From JBAXQQ01 sp037131695 (GTDB lineage: Bacteria > Armatimonadota > Hebobacteria > CAIYQO01), in the NCBI GenBank assembly GCA_964638715.1, contig CAZWZF010000015.1, positions 34,683 to 98,682 of the forward strand: 64,000 nt of DNA, in the 5' to 3' direction. The position numbers and the translations under genes are program-made. Below the pieces are notes generated by a model, which was given only the letters and a program-made list of their open reading frames with translations, was not told the DNA's origin and searched no databases. Numbering within the stretch: the first letter of the stretch is position 1; each line of letters opens with the position of its first letter. Of this stretch, positions 43,047 to 50,016 are shown piece after piece.

Positions 43047-43102
43047 GCTAACGCTCACCTTAAGGTACACTGCAAAGCGTCGCCTTCAAGGTGTTGTTCG
43101 GC
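43047..43102 (-). other. attC-like site after the phosphotransferase gene
   Basis: On the minus strand it starts GCCGAAC (one mismatch to RYYYAAC), then the arms CACCTTGAAGG and CCTTAAGGTG, which pair with one bulged G, and ends GCGTTAGC. The 56-base length, the bulged asymmetric arms and the overlap with the last codons of the upstream gene are features of classical integron attC sites. This is the best-folded of the candidates. Confidence 0.65.
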
Positions 43103-43786
43103 TTCTTCCATGAGTTCAAGTCCCAATGCCTGGCGCTTCTCGGTATCTGCAAACCGGGAATAAGCAAGGGCAATCAGTCCCGCCATTTGACGCATACGCC
43201 ACCGGTCAAGTTGGATTGGGGGCGATAGGTATCCCCTCATGAAAGAAACGAGTACTTCGGGACTCTCTGATAAACGAGTTGAGTACTCAATGAATCCCAA
43301 ATCCTGGTATCGGGAACCACGCCCGATGCCTTCAATGTCAATGAATACGATTCTGCCGGCATTGGTATCAATGAACTGGGTAGGTTCCGAGTGGATCAGG
43401 GCATCGTTCTGGAAGTGTTGCGCAAGTCCTGGCGCCACACGTGTTGAGCAGTTTGCTCTGGCCAGATTGGTGTTGGCCAGGAGAACAAGCCAGTCCACAC
43501 CTGTCTGACATGGATGCGAGAAACCGTTTAGATCATGAAGTAAGCGCATAGATGCGCCTGCCTGCTGCGCATTGAGCTTCGTCAGTCCTTCGTTCCCACC
43601 GACGAATTCCATGATAATAGTGGCACCATCGACCTTCGAGATGCGTGGGAGGACCGCCGTGCGCCGCGAAAGGTCGATCAATGCCGTCTGCCTATCCATG
43701 TCTTGCGATAACGCACAATCAGAGGTGACCTTCTCAACTTGGTCACCTACTAACCTGACTATCGAGCCACTGTAACCCTGTTTCAT
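43055..43786 (-). CDS. Aminoglycoside-phosphotransferase-like (APH) kinase-fold protein
   Basis: A 243-residue small kinase-fold protein. LIHSEPTQFIDTNAGRIVFI (about 132-151) corresponds to the APH catalytic loop (H-x-D..N), with Glu where Asp is usual, and FIDIEGIGRGSRYQDLGFIEY corresponds to the D-x-E metal segment. The N-lobe is short. The changed catalytic Asp leaves real kinase activity in doubt. Its last ~15 residues are encoded by an attC-like site, as in a gene cassette. Confidence 0.7.
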   Translation of the reverse strand: MKQGYSGSIVRLVGDQVEKVTSDCALSQDMDRQTALIDLSRRTAVLPRISKVDGATIIMEFVGGNEGLTKLNAQQAGASMRLLHDLNGFSHPCQTGVDWLVLLANTNLARANCSTRVAPGLAQHFQNDALIHSEPTQFIDTNAGRIVFIDIEGIGRGSRYQDLGFIEYSTRLSESPEVLVSFMRGYLSPPIQLDRWRMRQMAGLIALAYSRFADTEKRQALGLELMEEAEQHLEGDALQCTLR

Positions 43787-43836
43787 CTCAGTTTATCCTT
43801 TCGTTCAACGTTGCGTTCTCGCGCGGCTGTAAGCCA

Positions 43837-43878
43837 CTATCGATCTTTGCTTTCATTTCTCCGCAACGGACTCGGATT
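43837..43878. repeat. 42-bp direct repeat, copy 1 (other copy 44861-44902)
   Basis: The 42 bases differ from 44861-44902 at two positions. Copy 1 covers the last codons of the DUF1638 gene (ESVAEK) and 15 bases beyond the stop. Copy 2 ends the serine-hydrolase fragment in the same reading frame. A recombination junction is likely. Confidence 0.85.
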
Positions 43879-44599
43879 TGACTATCGTGTTGTCGTAGCT
43901 TGGTGCAATAGCTTCTCCCGGTTCTACCACGAGGAATCCATCGTGCCAATTGCCATCAATGAGATCTTTGAGCATGACCATTGAACCGTCAATCTTTTCG
44001 TACACCCATGATTTTTGCGCGGCTTCTGCTTGCGCCATGCGCTCGAATGTGTCTTCGCACGGCAACCCCATGGCGATAAATGCAAGACGGTCATAATATG
44101 CTGTCGGATCGCCCAAGAATGCGAGGATGTAGTCCGCATTTTCCTCTCCGTACTTCTCGACCAGTTTCTTTCGTTCCCAGGTGAGACCCATACGTTCCTG
44201 AACGCCGGCTTCTCCCGCTTTCGACGCATCAAATCGCTCATACCAGCCCGTGGTGCGATACCAAGTACCGGGGTATCCATCGAAGCGCTCCTGGTATCGT
44301 GAGTGAGAGCCAAGAAAGAGCGCAATGCAGTCATGTACGCGCGGAACGACAAGTCTCGTTGCCTTGCTGAATAGTCCGACAACACCATTGCTGCATAATC
44401 CATAGGCGAGACAAATGGCGTCATAGGCATCCCCTTCGGACTCATGTATCTTCTCTTGCAAGCGAGCAACCATGCGTTCGCATCCCAAGTCATGAAGACC
44501 GCGAGGAAGAAAGTCGATGTCGCACGTATTCGGGGATTCGGCGACTATGTGGCAGACTTCGCGATAAAACACGTCACAACAGAGTAGTTTGAGTTTCAT
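43853..44599 (-). CDS. DUF1638 family protein
   Basis: The start at 44599 (MKLKLLCCDVFYREVCHIV) follows GGAAG. The product is 248 residues. Segments typical of DUF1638 are LPRGLHDLGCERM, ICLAYGLCSNG and RVHDCIALFLGSHSRY; the conserved Cys and His residues suggest metal binding. Family members occur beside corrinoid and URO-D-type methyltransferases in anaerobes, and this region holds five URO-D genes, which supports a role in methyl-group metabolism. The exact activity is unknown. Confidence 0.8.
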   Translation of the reverse strand: MKLKLLCCDVFYREVCHIVAESPNTCDIDFLPRGLHDLGCERMVARLQEKIHESEGDAYDAICLAYGLCSNGVVGLFSKATRLVVPRVHDCIALFLGSHSRYQERFDGYPGTWYRTTGWYERFDASKAGEAGVQERMGLTWERKKLVEKYGEENADYILAFLGDPTAYYDRLAFIAMGLPCEDTFERMAQAEAAQKSWVYEKIDGSMVMLKDLIDGNWHDGFLVVEPGEAIAPSYDNTIVKSESVAEK

Positions 44600-44876
44600 T
44601 TGGTCTTCCATCCTATCCGCTATTCTTGATTCGGCGAACACGTCGACGAATACAGGGACGGGTTATATATTAATTAATTTCTTTGATTTCATAAGTATTC
44701 GGTAAACCCCATATATTTACCATAAAATTACAATAATAAGAATATTACTCCTTCCCCCTCACGTGTCAAGCTGTCGACTTCAAAAATCCATCCGATCTCA
44801 ATATTGTCCGTTTGGCGTTGGTAATAAGGTCATATCATGGTACTCTTATGGCATGGTAAACTATCAATCTTTGCTT

Positions 44877-45116
44877 TCATTTCTCCGCAACGGACTCGTA
44901 TTCCTGCTGAAAGTCGACAGAAAACTGCGATGGATCGGCGTTACTTTTCGCTGTACCCAGCCCGACCACGAACTTGGTTACAGACATGCTTTCGATCTTC
45001 TGCACCGGTTTACCGAAGTACCACTCGTCGTATTAGGCATCGTGCCTTCGGATCACTAATGCGTCCGAATGCGATTTTTCGGCTTCCGCCACGAGACTCG
45101 TCACCAGTATGTTCAT
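44877..45116 (-). pseudogene. Serine-hydrolase (beta-lactamase-family) N-terminal fragment with internal stop
   Basis: ATG 45116 follows GAGGAA. The frame runs NILVTSLVAEAEKSHSDAL, then VIRRH, then a TAA at 45033-45035, and continues as YDEWYFGKPVQKIESMSVTK, which contains the SxxK catalytic motif (SVTK). It then ends in ESVAEK and TGA within the 42-bp repeat shared with the DUF1638 gene. It lacks the rest of the domain. The surrounding 44642-45250 sequence is otherwise without intact genes. Confidence 0.7.
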
Positions 45117-45170
45117 GTTCAATTCCTCCCCATTTTCTAAATTGTCGACGGCCTTTTGCCGCAAGGTTGA

Positions 45171-45233
45171 CTGAATGCCTGCCGTATCGTCATGTATCCT
45201 GTCGCCGATGATGCCGAAGATATGTTCTGTCAT
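45171..45233 (-). pseudogene. 5' fragment of a beta-helix gene
   Basis: Starts MTEHIFGIIGDRIHDDTAGI, matching residues 1-20 of the intact beta-helix protein at 33747-35063 (MTEQNSGLFGDGTHDDTAGI). After AGIQ it switches to STLRQ, encoded by an 18-base sequence also present in the GNAT gene near 46467-46484. It is preceded by the ACCTTTTCACTGGACAAC leader (plus-strand reading) found at two other gene starts or ends. Confidence 0.7.
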
Positions 45234-45250
45234 ATTTTTACCTTTTCACT

Positions 45251-45310
45251 GGACAACATCACACATCAGCCACCGAGTGGAAAAAGGTTAGCTGAACGCG
45301 ATTGTTCAGT
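45251..45310 (-). other. attC-like site after the methyltransferase gene
   Basis: Minus strand: ACTGAAC (one mismatch to RYYYAAC), AATCGCG, then TTCAGCTAACC pairing with GGTGGCTGA across a CTTTTTCCACTC loop region, ending GTTGTCC. Length 60 bases. It begins 3 bases after the methyltransferase stop. Its end is identical to that of the site at 35828. Confidence 0.6.
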
Positions 45311-45312
45311 AT

Positions 45313-46644
45313 CTATTTTTTCTGTCGATGAAAAACTGCAATTCCATAAGATAACTCTAATGATGGCAAATCCTGAATCAGTTCCTCCCATACCTCTGGA
45401 AAATCCATTTGAAACACTGTTTTCATGGTTTCCCAATCCGGTGCGCGGAATACGGTTTCAACTCGGTGCGTCGTGAATCCGTGTGACTCATAGAAGTGTG
45501 ACTGGTCTACATGGTAGTTTGGATAAAAGACTGTAGGATAGGCCTTTCGTGTAATCCTTCCCCATTCACCCCATTCGGGAATGACGTCGACGATGAAAAA
45601 ATTTCCACCAGGTCTCAGAATCCGCATCACCTCGGTAAGCCCTGAAAGACAAGCGGAAGTGCCGAAAAAATAAGCAAAGCGCGCATAAACCATATCAGCA
45701 TAGTCGCTGCAAAGTGGAATACTCTCCGCACCGGATGCGAGTAAACTAATCTTCCTATCGGGAAACCCTCTAAGTCGGTCAAACATCTGCTGGCGAAGGC
45801 GTGGGTCTGGCTCGATTCCGATAACGTGGGCTCCTTCTTCAGCAAAGCGAACTGAGTGAAACCCGGAACCAGCTCCAATATCAACGATAATCTTCCCACG
45901 CCAAGGAGCAATACCATTAATGATTCCTTCGACTTTACGTTCTGGATCAGTGCATTGATTGAGTAGTTCGTATGCTGCCACATTAACCGCTCCTGGATAA
46001 GGATATGTGACTTCGCTCATTTTTTGTTCTCCTATGTCTAAATTGCTGGGTGTGGGGTTCGACGACCGCGTAGCGGGCAGTGAATACCCGTCATCCTGCT
46101 GTTCGCCGCCCCAGTCTCTCTTCAACATTGCATACATGGCGTGGTCGACAAAGTGATCATACAACCACTCTGCATCTCGAATGATCCCTTCCATCTGGAA
46201 GCCAAGGCGTTCAGGTATGGCTCTACTTCTGCGGTTGCCGACGGCGGCAGGAATCTGGACTCGGTTGAGTCCGTATACGGCAAAGGCATGGGAGATAAGA
46301 AACCGGCAACACTTTGTCATGATTCCGTGGCCGACAGCCTCACGTGCCAACCAATATCCAATTTCGACGGATTTGTTGTACCACCGGATAGGATGGTACC
46401 CCGCAACGCCGACGATGCGTCCACGAAACTCGACAGCACATGTGAATCCTTGGTTGGCTGCCTCCTGGCGCAAGGTTGACTGAATGAAAGCGAGGCTATC
46501 CTTGGATGTAGTATTGGCATCCAACCACGGCAGCCATTCGCGTAGATGCACACGGTTTTCATCCACGACCCGGAAAAGAGTCTTCGCATCGTCCTCGCAA
46601 AAAGTTCTTAGTCTCAACTCATCGTCTATTTGTGTTTCAAACAT
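45313..46644 (-). CDS. GNAT acetyltransferase joined to a SAM methyltransferase
   Basis: One open frame of 443 residues from ATG 46644 (GGGGG site upstream). Residues 1-180 are a RimJ/RimL-like GNAT (LRLRTFCEDDAKTLF, then WLAREAVGHGIMTKC). After a ~30-residue low-similarity linker, residues 208-443 are a class I methyltransferase (IIVDIGAGSGFHSVRFAEEG, then GIEPDPRLRQ). The linker DNA contains AGGAG 7 bases before an ATG at 46021-46023, so the methyltransferase (about 236 residues) may be translated separately. The frame could have arisen by joining two cassettes. Substrates are unknown. Confidence 0.75.
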   Translation of the reverse strand: MFETQIDDELRLRTFCEDDAKTLFRVVDENRVHLREWLPWLDANTTSKDSLAFIQSTLRQEAANQGFTCAVEFRGRIVGVAGYHPIRWYNKSVEIGYWLAREAVGHGIMTKCCRFLISHAFAVYGLNRVQIPAAVGNRRSRAIPERLGFQMEGIIRDAEWLYDHFVDHAMYAMLKRDWGGEQQDDGYSLPATRSSNPTPSNLDIGEQKMSEVTYPYPGAVNVAAYELLNQCTDPERKVEGIINGIAPWRGKIIVDIGAGSGFHSVRFAEEGAHVIGIEPDPRLRQQMFDRLRGFPDRKISLLASGAESIPLCSDYADMVYARFAYFFGTSACLSGLTEVMRILRPGGNFFIVDVIPEWGEWGRITRKAYPTVFYPNYHVDQSHFYESHGFTTHRVETVFRAPDWETMKTVFQMDFPEVWEELIQDLPSLELSYGIAVFHRQKK

Positions 46645-48691
46645 TATTATCCCCCACGTGTTGTTCAATTGCTTGGCTTGCCCCCGGCACCCGCGCCGGT
46701 CCGGTTTCAACCCGCACAACCGAATGACTTGGTTCTGCCGGCAGACAAGCCGCTTGCGTCAGCGCGGCGGCAGGATTGAGGGGACGGTAGAATCGCTTCC
46801 GAAGCTCAGGTTCCCGTAGCAGGATCGCGGCGAGAAAGCGAAAGTTGTCGGCCAGGTAGCCATCTGCGCCGCTGGGATTGCCGTCCCAGGTCGTCCATTC
46901 CGTACCCCGTGGTGATTCTCCCCATACACCGTTTTGAAAGAGACCCAGTTGTTGCCGCTCCAGCATCGCACGCAGAATCTGGTCGGCGAATTCGGGTTCG
47001 CCGGCAACGTAGTGGGCGGCCAGAAAATGCAGCGTGTGGCCAGCGTGGATGCCGCCATTCATATACTGCCCAAATGTGTCCGAACCGTCTTCCCGCCCAG
47101 GTACGCCACATGAACCAGCTGGGATTCCTTGCAGATAGTCCTGCTTTATGATCGGCACAAGCGCGGCTGGGACACCAAGATCAAAACGTGTGAACCCAAC
47201 CTTCTTCATCTTTTTCTGCAGCCGGCCCAGGATCTCCCGTCCTTTCTCCGGCGTCACCATACCGTACTCGATCGCCATGGCGTTAATCAAGGGAGAGGCC
47301 GGGTCATGCAACTGACCATCCGCACTCCGCCACCAGCCGAACCAGCCATTCGCCTCACTCCATAATGAACGCGTGAACGCCACATTCAGACGCTCAGCCG
47401 CCTCGCGATAGCGACCCGCCGCCTCCGCGCGGCCGACTTTTATTTCAAGATCGGCGAGGCAGAGCCAGGCACGATAGATCAAGGCATTGCAGTAGCCGTC
47501 TTTATGACCGCTGTTCAGCGCATCCCACCACGAGCATCCCCGGCGGGGATCGGACAAGGTTCCGCGGTTGCCGCTCTGCACGGCCTCGATCAGGCCGTCG
47601 CCATCCACATCCCGTCTGATGAGGAAATCCGCGATGGTTTCCAGTTGCGTGATGACCTGCGCAAGCCACTTCCGGTCATCGGTAGTTTCGACATAGTCCC
47701 AGGCGGCGATGATGATGGAGGGTTGTGAATCAAGAAAGTCCGAATAGGCTCCCACCGCGTTGGGCATCCAATAGCTGACGAGTGAGCCATCCGCACCCAG
47801 GCGCACCTTGAGTGTCTGATCGAGGGTTCGGCGCAACAGGTCCGCTGCCGAAATCCCGGCTGATAACTCAGGAATCCAAAACACATGGTCGGCATACATC
47901 CACGTGGAACAGGTGGCGTTGCCGCTGATCACTTCGTTACCCAGCATCCCCGGTGCATGCAGGTCGCGCACTTTGAGCTGCTTTCCTTGGATAGTCCATT
48001 CTTCGTTAAGGTTGTCGGAGAGAGGAGCGAGAGCACCGAACCAACCGCGTCTGGCCAGTCGCCACATGGCATCGTCCGAAACGTCGGCAGGCTTGGGCAG
48101 ATAAGCCGGGGTGAAATCAAGCCGCAGGTCTTGACCGTCGCGGGGTTGTGGCAGTTCTAGAATGAGGTCGACCGCGCGACGCGGATAGTCTCCTTCGAGC
48201 CGGGCCGTCAGCGTCTTTTCGGGCTGGCTGGAAACAAGGAGCTGGCCGAAGTCCGGCGCGTTGATCAGCAGGGGTGAACACACCTTTCCGTCGGCCTGCC
48301 ACACCGTCGGGAGGATTGTAGTGGCGGTTACGCGTGCGTTGAACGGGAAGATCAGCTCCAGGCCGGTGATGTGGCGCAACCCGACACCCACGCCGCCGAA
48401 CTGCATGCTGAGCCTTCCGCCCGCCGCCAGAATCCGCCAGTTGATCTCGGTCCCTGGCGCCACCTCAACCCAATAGGTGCGTTCGCCTCGGGCATCCGTT
48501 TCCACGCGCGTCGGCAGGTCAATGCCGTTGCGCCATCGGTCCGCGATACGGATGTGCAATTCCACCATCGCCCCGGGACGCAACAGGTTGATTTTCTCGC
48601 GGCCGGTGCCTTCGGTATCCCAACTGAGCGCCGTGACCTCGGCGCGCGCCGGTCCGGTTTCAATCCGCACGGCCGGTTCACCTGTCTTCAT
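46637..48691 (-). CDS. (Alpha/alpha)6-barrel glycosidase-like protein
   Basis: A 684-residue protein. The N-terminal 200 residues are beta-rich (TGLELIFPFNARVTATTILP). The rest is a six-hairpin barrel like amylo-alpha-1,6-glucosidase and GH63-type enzymes: SYWMPNAVGAYSDFLDSQPS, RRDVDGDGLIEAVQSGNRG, CSWWDALNSGHKDGYCNALI and GVWGESPRGTEWTTWDG. Asp and Glu in DVDGDGLIE are likely functional. The C-terminal ~20 residues (VVRVETGPAR) repeat the N-terminal VRIETGPAR; a 26-base direct repeat at both gene ends suggests the 3' end was rebuilt by recombination. It overlaps the next start. Confidence 0.75.
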   Translation of the reverse strand: MKTGEPAVRIETGPARAEVTALSWDTEGTGREKINLLRPGAMVELHIRIADRWRNGIDLPTRVETDARGERTYWVEVAPGTEINWRILAAGGRLSMQFGGVGVGLRHITGLELIFPFNARVTATTILPTVWQADGKVCSPLLINAPDFGQLLVSSQPEKTLTARLEGDYPRRAVDLILELPQPRDGQDLRLDFTPAYLPKPADVSDDAMWRLARRGWFGALAPLSDNLNEEWTIQGKQLKVRDLHAPGMLGNEVISGNATCSTWMYADHVFWIPELSAGISAADLLRRTLDQTLKVRLGADGSLVSYWMPNAVGAYSDFLDSQPSIIIAAWDYVETTDDRKWLAQVITQLETIADFLIRRDVDGDGLIEAVQSGNRGTLSDPRRGCSWWDALNSGHKDGYCNALIYRAWLCLADLEIKVGRAEAAGRYREAAERLNVAFTRSLWSEANGWFGWWRSADGQLHDPASPLINAMAIEYGMVTPEKGREILGRLQKKMKKVGFTRFDLGVPAALVPIIKQDYLQGIPAGSCGVPGREDGSDTFGQYMNGGIHAGHTLHFLAAHYVAGEPEFADQILRAMLERQQLGLFQNGVWGESPRGTEWTTWDGNPSGADGYLADNFRFLAAILLREPELRKRFYRPLNPAAALTQAACLPAEPSHSVVRVETGPARVPGASQAIEQHVGDNNV

Positions 48692-49719
48692 TGCGGTCCT
48701 CCCGGCAGGGCCGTGAAGGCGTCGCGAATAATCTTTACTCCCGCGTCATAGGAACGGTGCGGTCGGAAATCCGGCGGCGTGCCCCAGGCATAGCCGAACA
48801 GGTCACAGCCGCGCTCGACCCACTTGCGCCAGCTCTGCGGGTCGCAGTGGTCGCCGTCAAGTCGGCCAATCACCGTGGTCATCACCCGCTGCTCAGGTCG
48901 GCGCACGCTCAGCAGCCACTCCACCACGCTGTCGTCCGAGCTTTCGGCGAACAGACCGTCGCTCTCGCGGAGCATCGGATGGTCAACCCATATGGCTTCC
49001 GCCGCGCCCCAATAGGGTACATTAAAGATGATCTTTGTTTTCGGACTGGCCCGTTTCACGGTCTCCTGCAACCGCCGGAACTGCCACGACAGCACCTCTC
49101 TCTTGTAGCGCAGGTTCTCTTCGGGGGTGATTTCCTCGACCTTTTCGGGCATGGGCCGGCCAATGATTTCCGCGAACGGTTCCTTGACGAACCAGGCGGG
49201 CTGCACCTGGAACTCGTCGGTCTTCAGGTGACCGTAGACAAACCAGTCGAACAGCAGCCAGTCCACTGGGTAGGAGGTCAGGAACTCGGCGATCCGCTCG
49301 CAGAGCAGATCCGTCCACGGGCTTTCCGGCGCCAGAAAGCCGTACGGCGAGAACTGTCTGCTGGTCGGCACAGTCCAGCCATCGCGCAGATTGCTAATGA
49401 TCAGGTCCGCGCCGACGCAGAAGTAGGACCAGGTCGGCATCCTGACTTGGCGCGCCAGCTCGAACAGCGTGGGAAAGAGCTCGCACCCCGGACCGGGAGC
49501 GACCGGTCCCAGCCGGGTCGGATAGAACGCGAAGCCGCCGAAGGTGTAGGCCTGGCAGAACATCACGTTATTACCGAGCTCGCAATGCCAGTCGAAATAT
49601 TCCCGCGGGTTGACGAATGCCCAGTCCTGCGGCGCCGCAGGCGGGCAGTGCCGGAACGTCTTGTCCTGCAGGGTCCAGTTCAGGTCACAGCAAAACAGTT
49701 TGATTGGCGTGAAGCCCAT
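48688..49719 (-). CDS. TIM-barrel glycosidase-like protein of unknown family
   Basis: Start 49719 with GGAGG 9 bases upstream; 343 residues. Segments WLLFDWFVYGH, then TKIIFNVPYWGAAEAIWVDH, then LFAESSDDSVVEWLLSVRR, then CDLFGYAWGTPPDFRP look like strands of an amylase/GH29-like barrel. D in LLFDW is a likely catalytic or binding residue. It overlaps the downstream glycosidase by ATGA. I cannot assign a GH family. Confidence 0.6.
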   Translation of the reverse strand: MGFTPIKLFCCDLNWTLQDKTFRHCPPAAPQDWAFVNPREYFDWHCELGNNVMFCQAYTFGGFAFYPTRLGPVAPGPGCELFPTLFELARQVRMPTWSYFCVGADLIISNLRDGWTVPTSRQFSPYGFLAPESPWTDLLCERIAEFLTSYPVDWLLFDWFVYGHLKTDEFQVQPAWFVKEPFAEIIGRPMPEKVEEITPEENLRYKREVLSWQFRRLQETVKRASPKTKIIFNVPYWGAAEAIWVDHPMLRESDGLFAESSDDSVVEWLLSVRRPEQRVMTTVIGRLDGDHCDPQSWRKWVERGCDLFGYAWGTPPDFRPHRSYDAGVKIIRDAFTALPGGPQ

Positions 49720-49846
49720 GCTAAATTTCCTCCAAAATGACGAGATCGTGATGACCGCAACCAATGTCCATTATTTCAATTGGCTGTTGGCCGCAACACA
49801 TAGGCACGGTTGGCCTCAAGAGCTTCCACCGGTGCTCCGGAGAGGT

Positions 49847-50016
49847 CGGGGTCGTATATGGACATTGGACTTTTATTTCGTCCCTGAAACTATTTCTGTC
49901 GATATGTGGTACCACCCACCTTCTATATTGTGCCTGATTGATCGCGCCATGAACAAAACCTACCAAACCCATGCTAAAGCACAACGACTTGTGTCTATTG
50001 TCCATATACGACCCCG
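49847..50016. repeat. 18-base inverted repeat flanking the GH36-like gene end
   Basis: CGGGGTCGTATATGGACA (49847-49864) and its exact reverse complement (49999-50016) are 134 bases apart. The right arm encodes the last residues (NGVVYG) of the 1007-residue protein. The left arm lies in a short frame reading SIYDPDLSGAPVEALEANR, which resembles a C-terminal remnant of another enzyme and stops at about 49783. The 275-base gap holds nothing else recognisable. Confidence 0.7.

Noticed and set aside
44763..45059. 98-codon plus-strand frame
   Set aside because: It is opposite the serine-hydrolase fragment, whose minus-strand translation shows a recognisable catalytic motif.
35000..46700. A complete integron with integrase and attI
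   Set aside because: No tyrosine recombinase or attI was seen; only attC-like sites and cassette-like genes, and these are spaced irregularly.
48691..50000. Plus-strand frame of 349 codons opposite the TIM-barrel gene, and similar long frames at 38192, 50625, 55945 and 57720
   Set aside because: All mirror minus-strand coding regions, have His/Arg/Gln-rich translations without domains and no operon logic.
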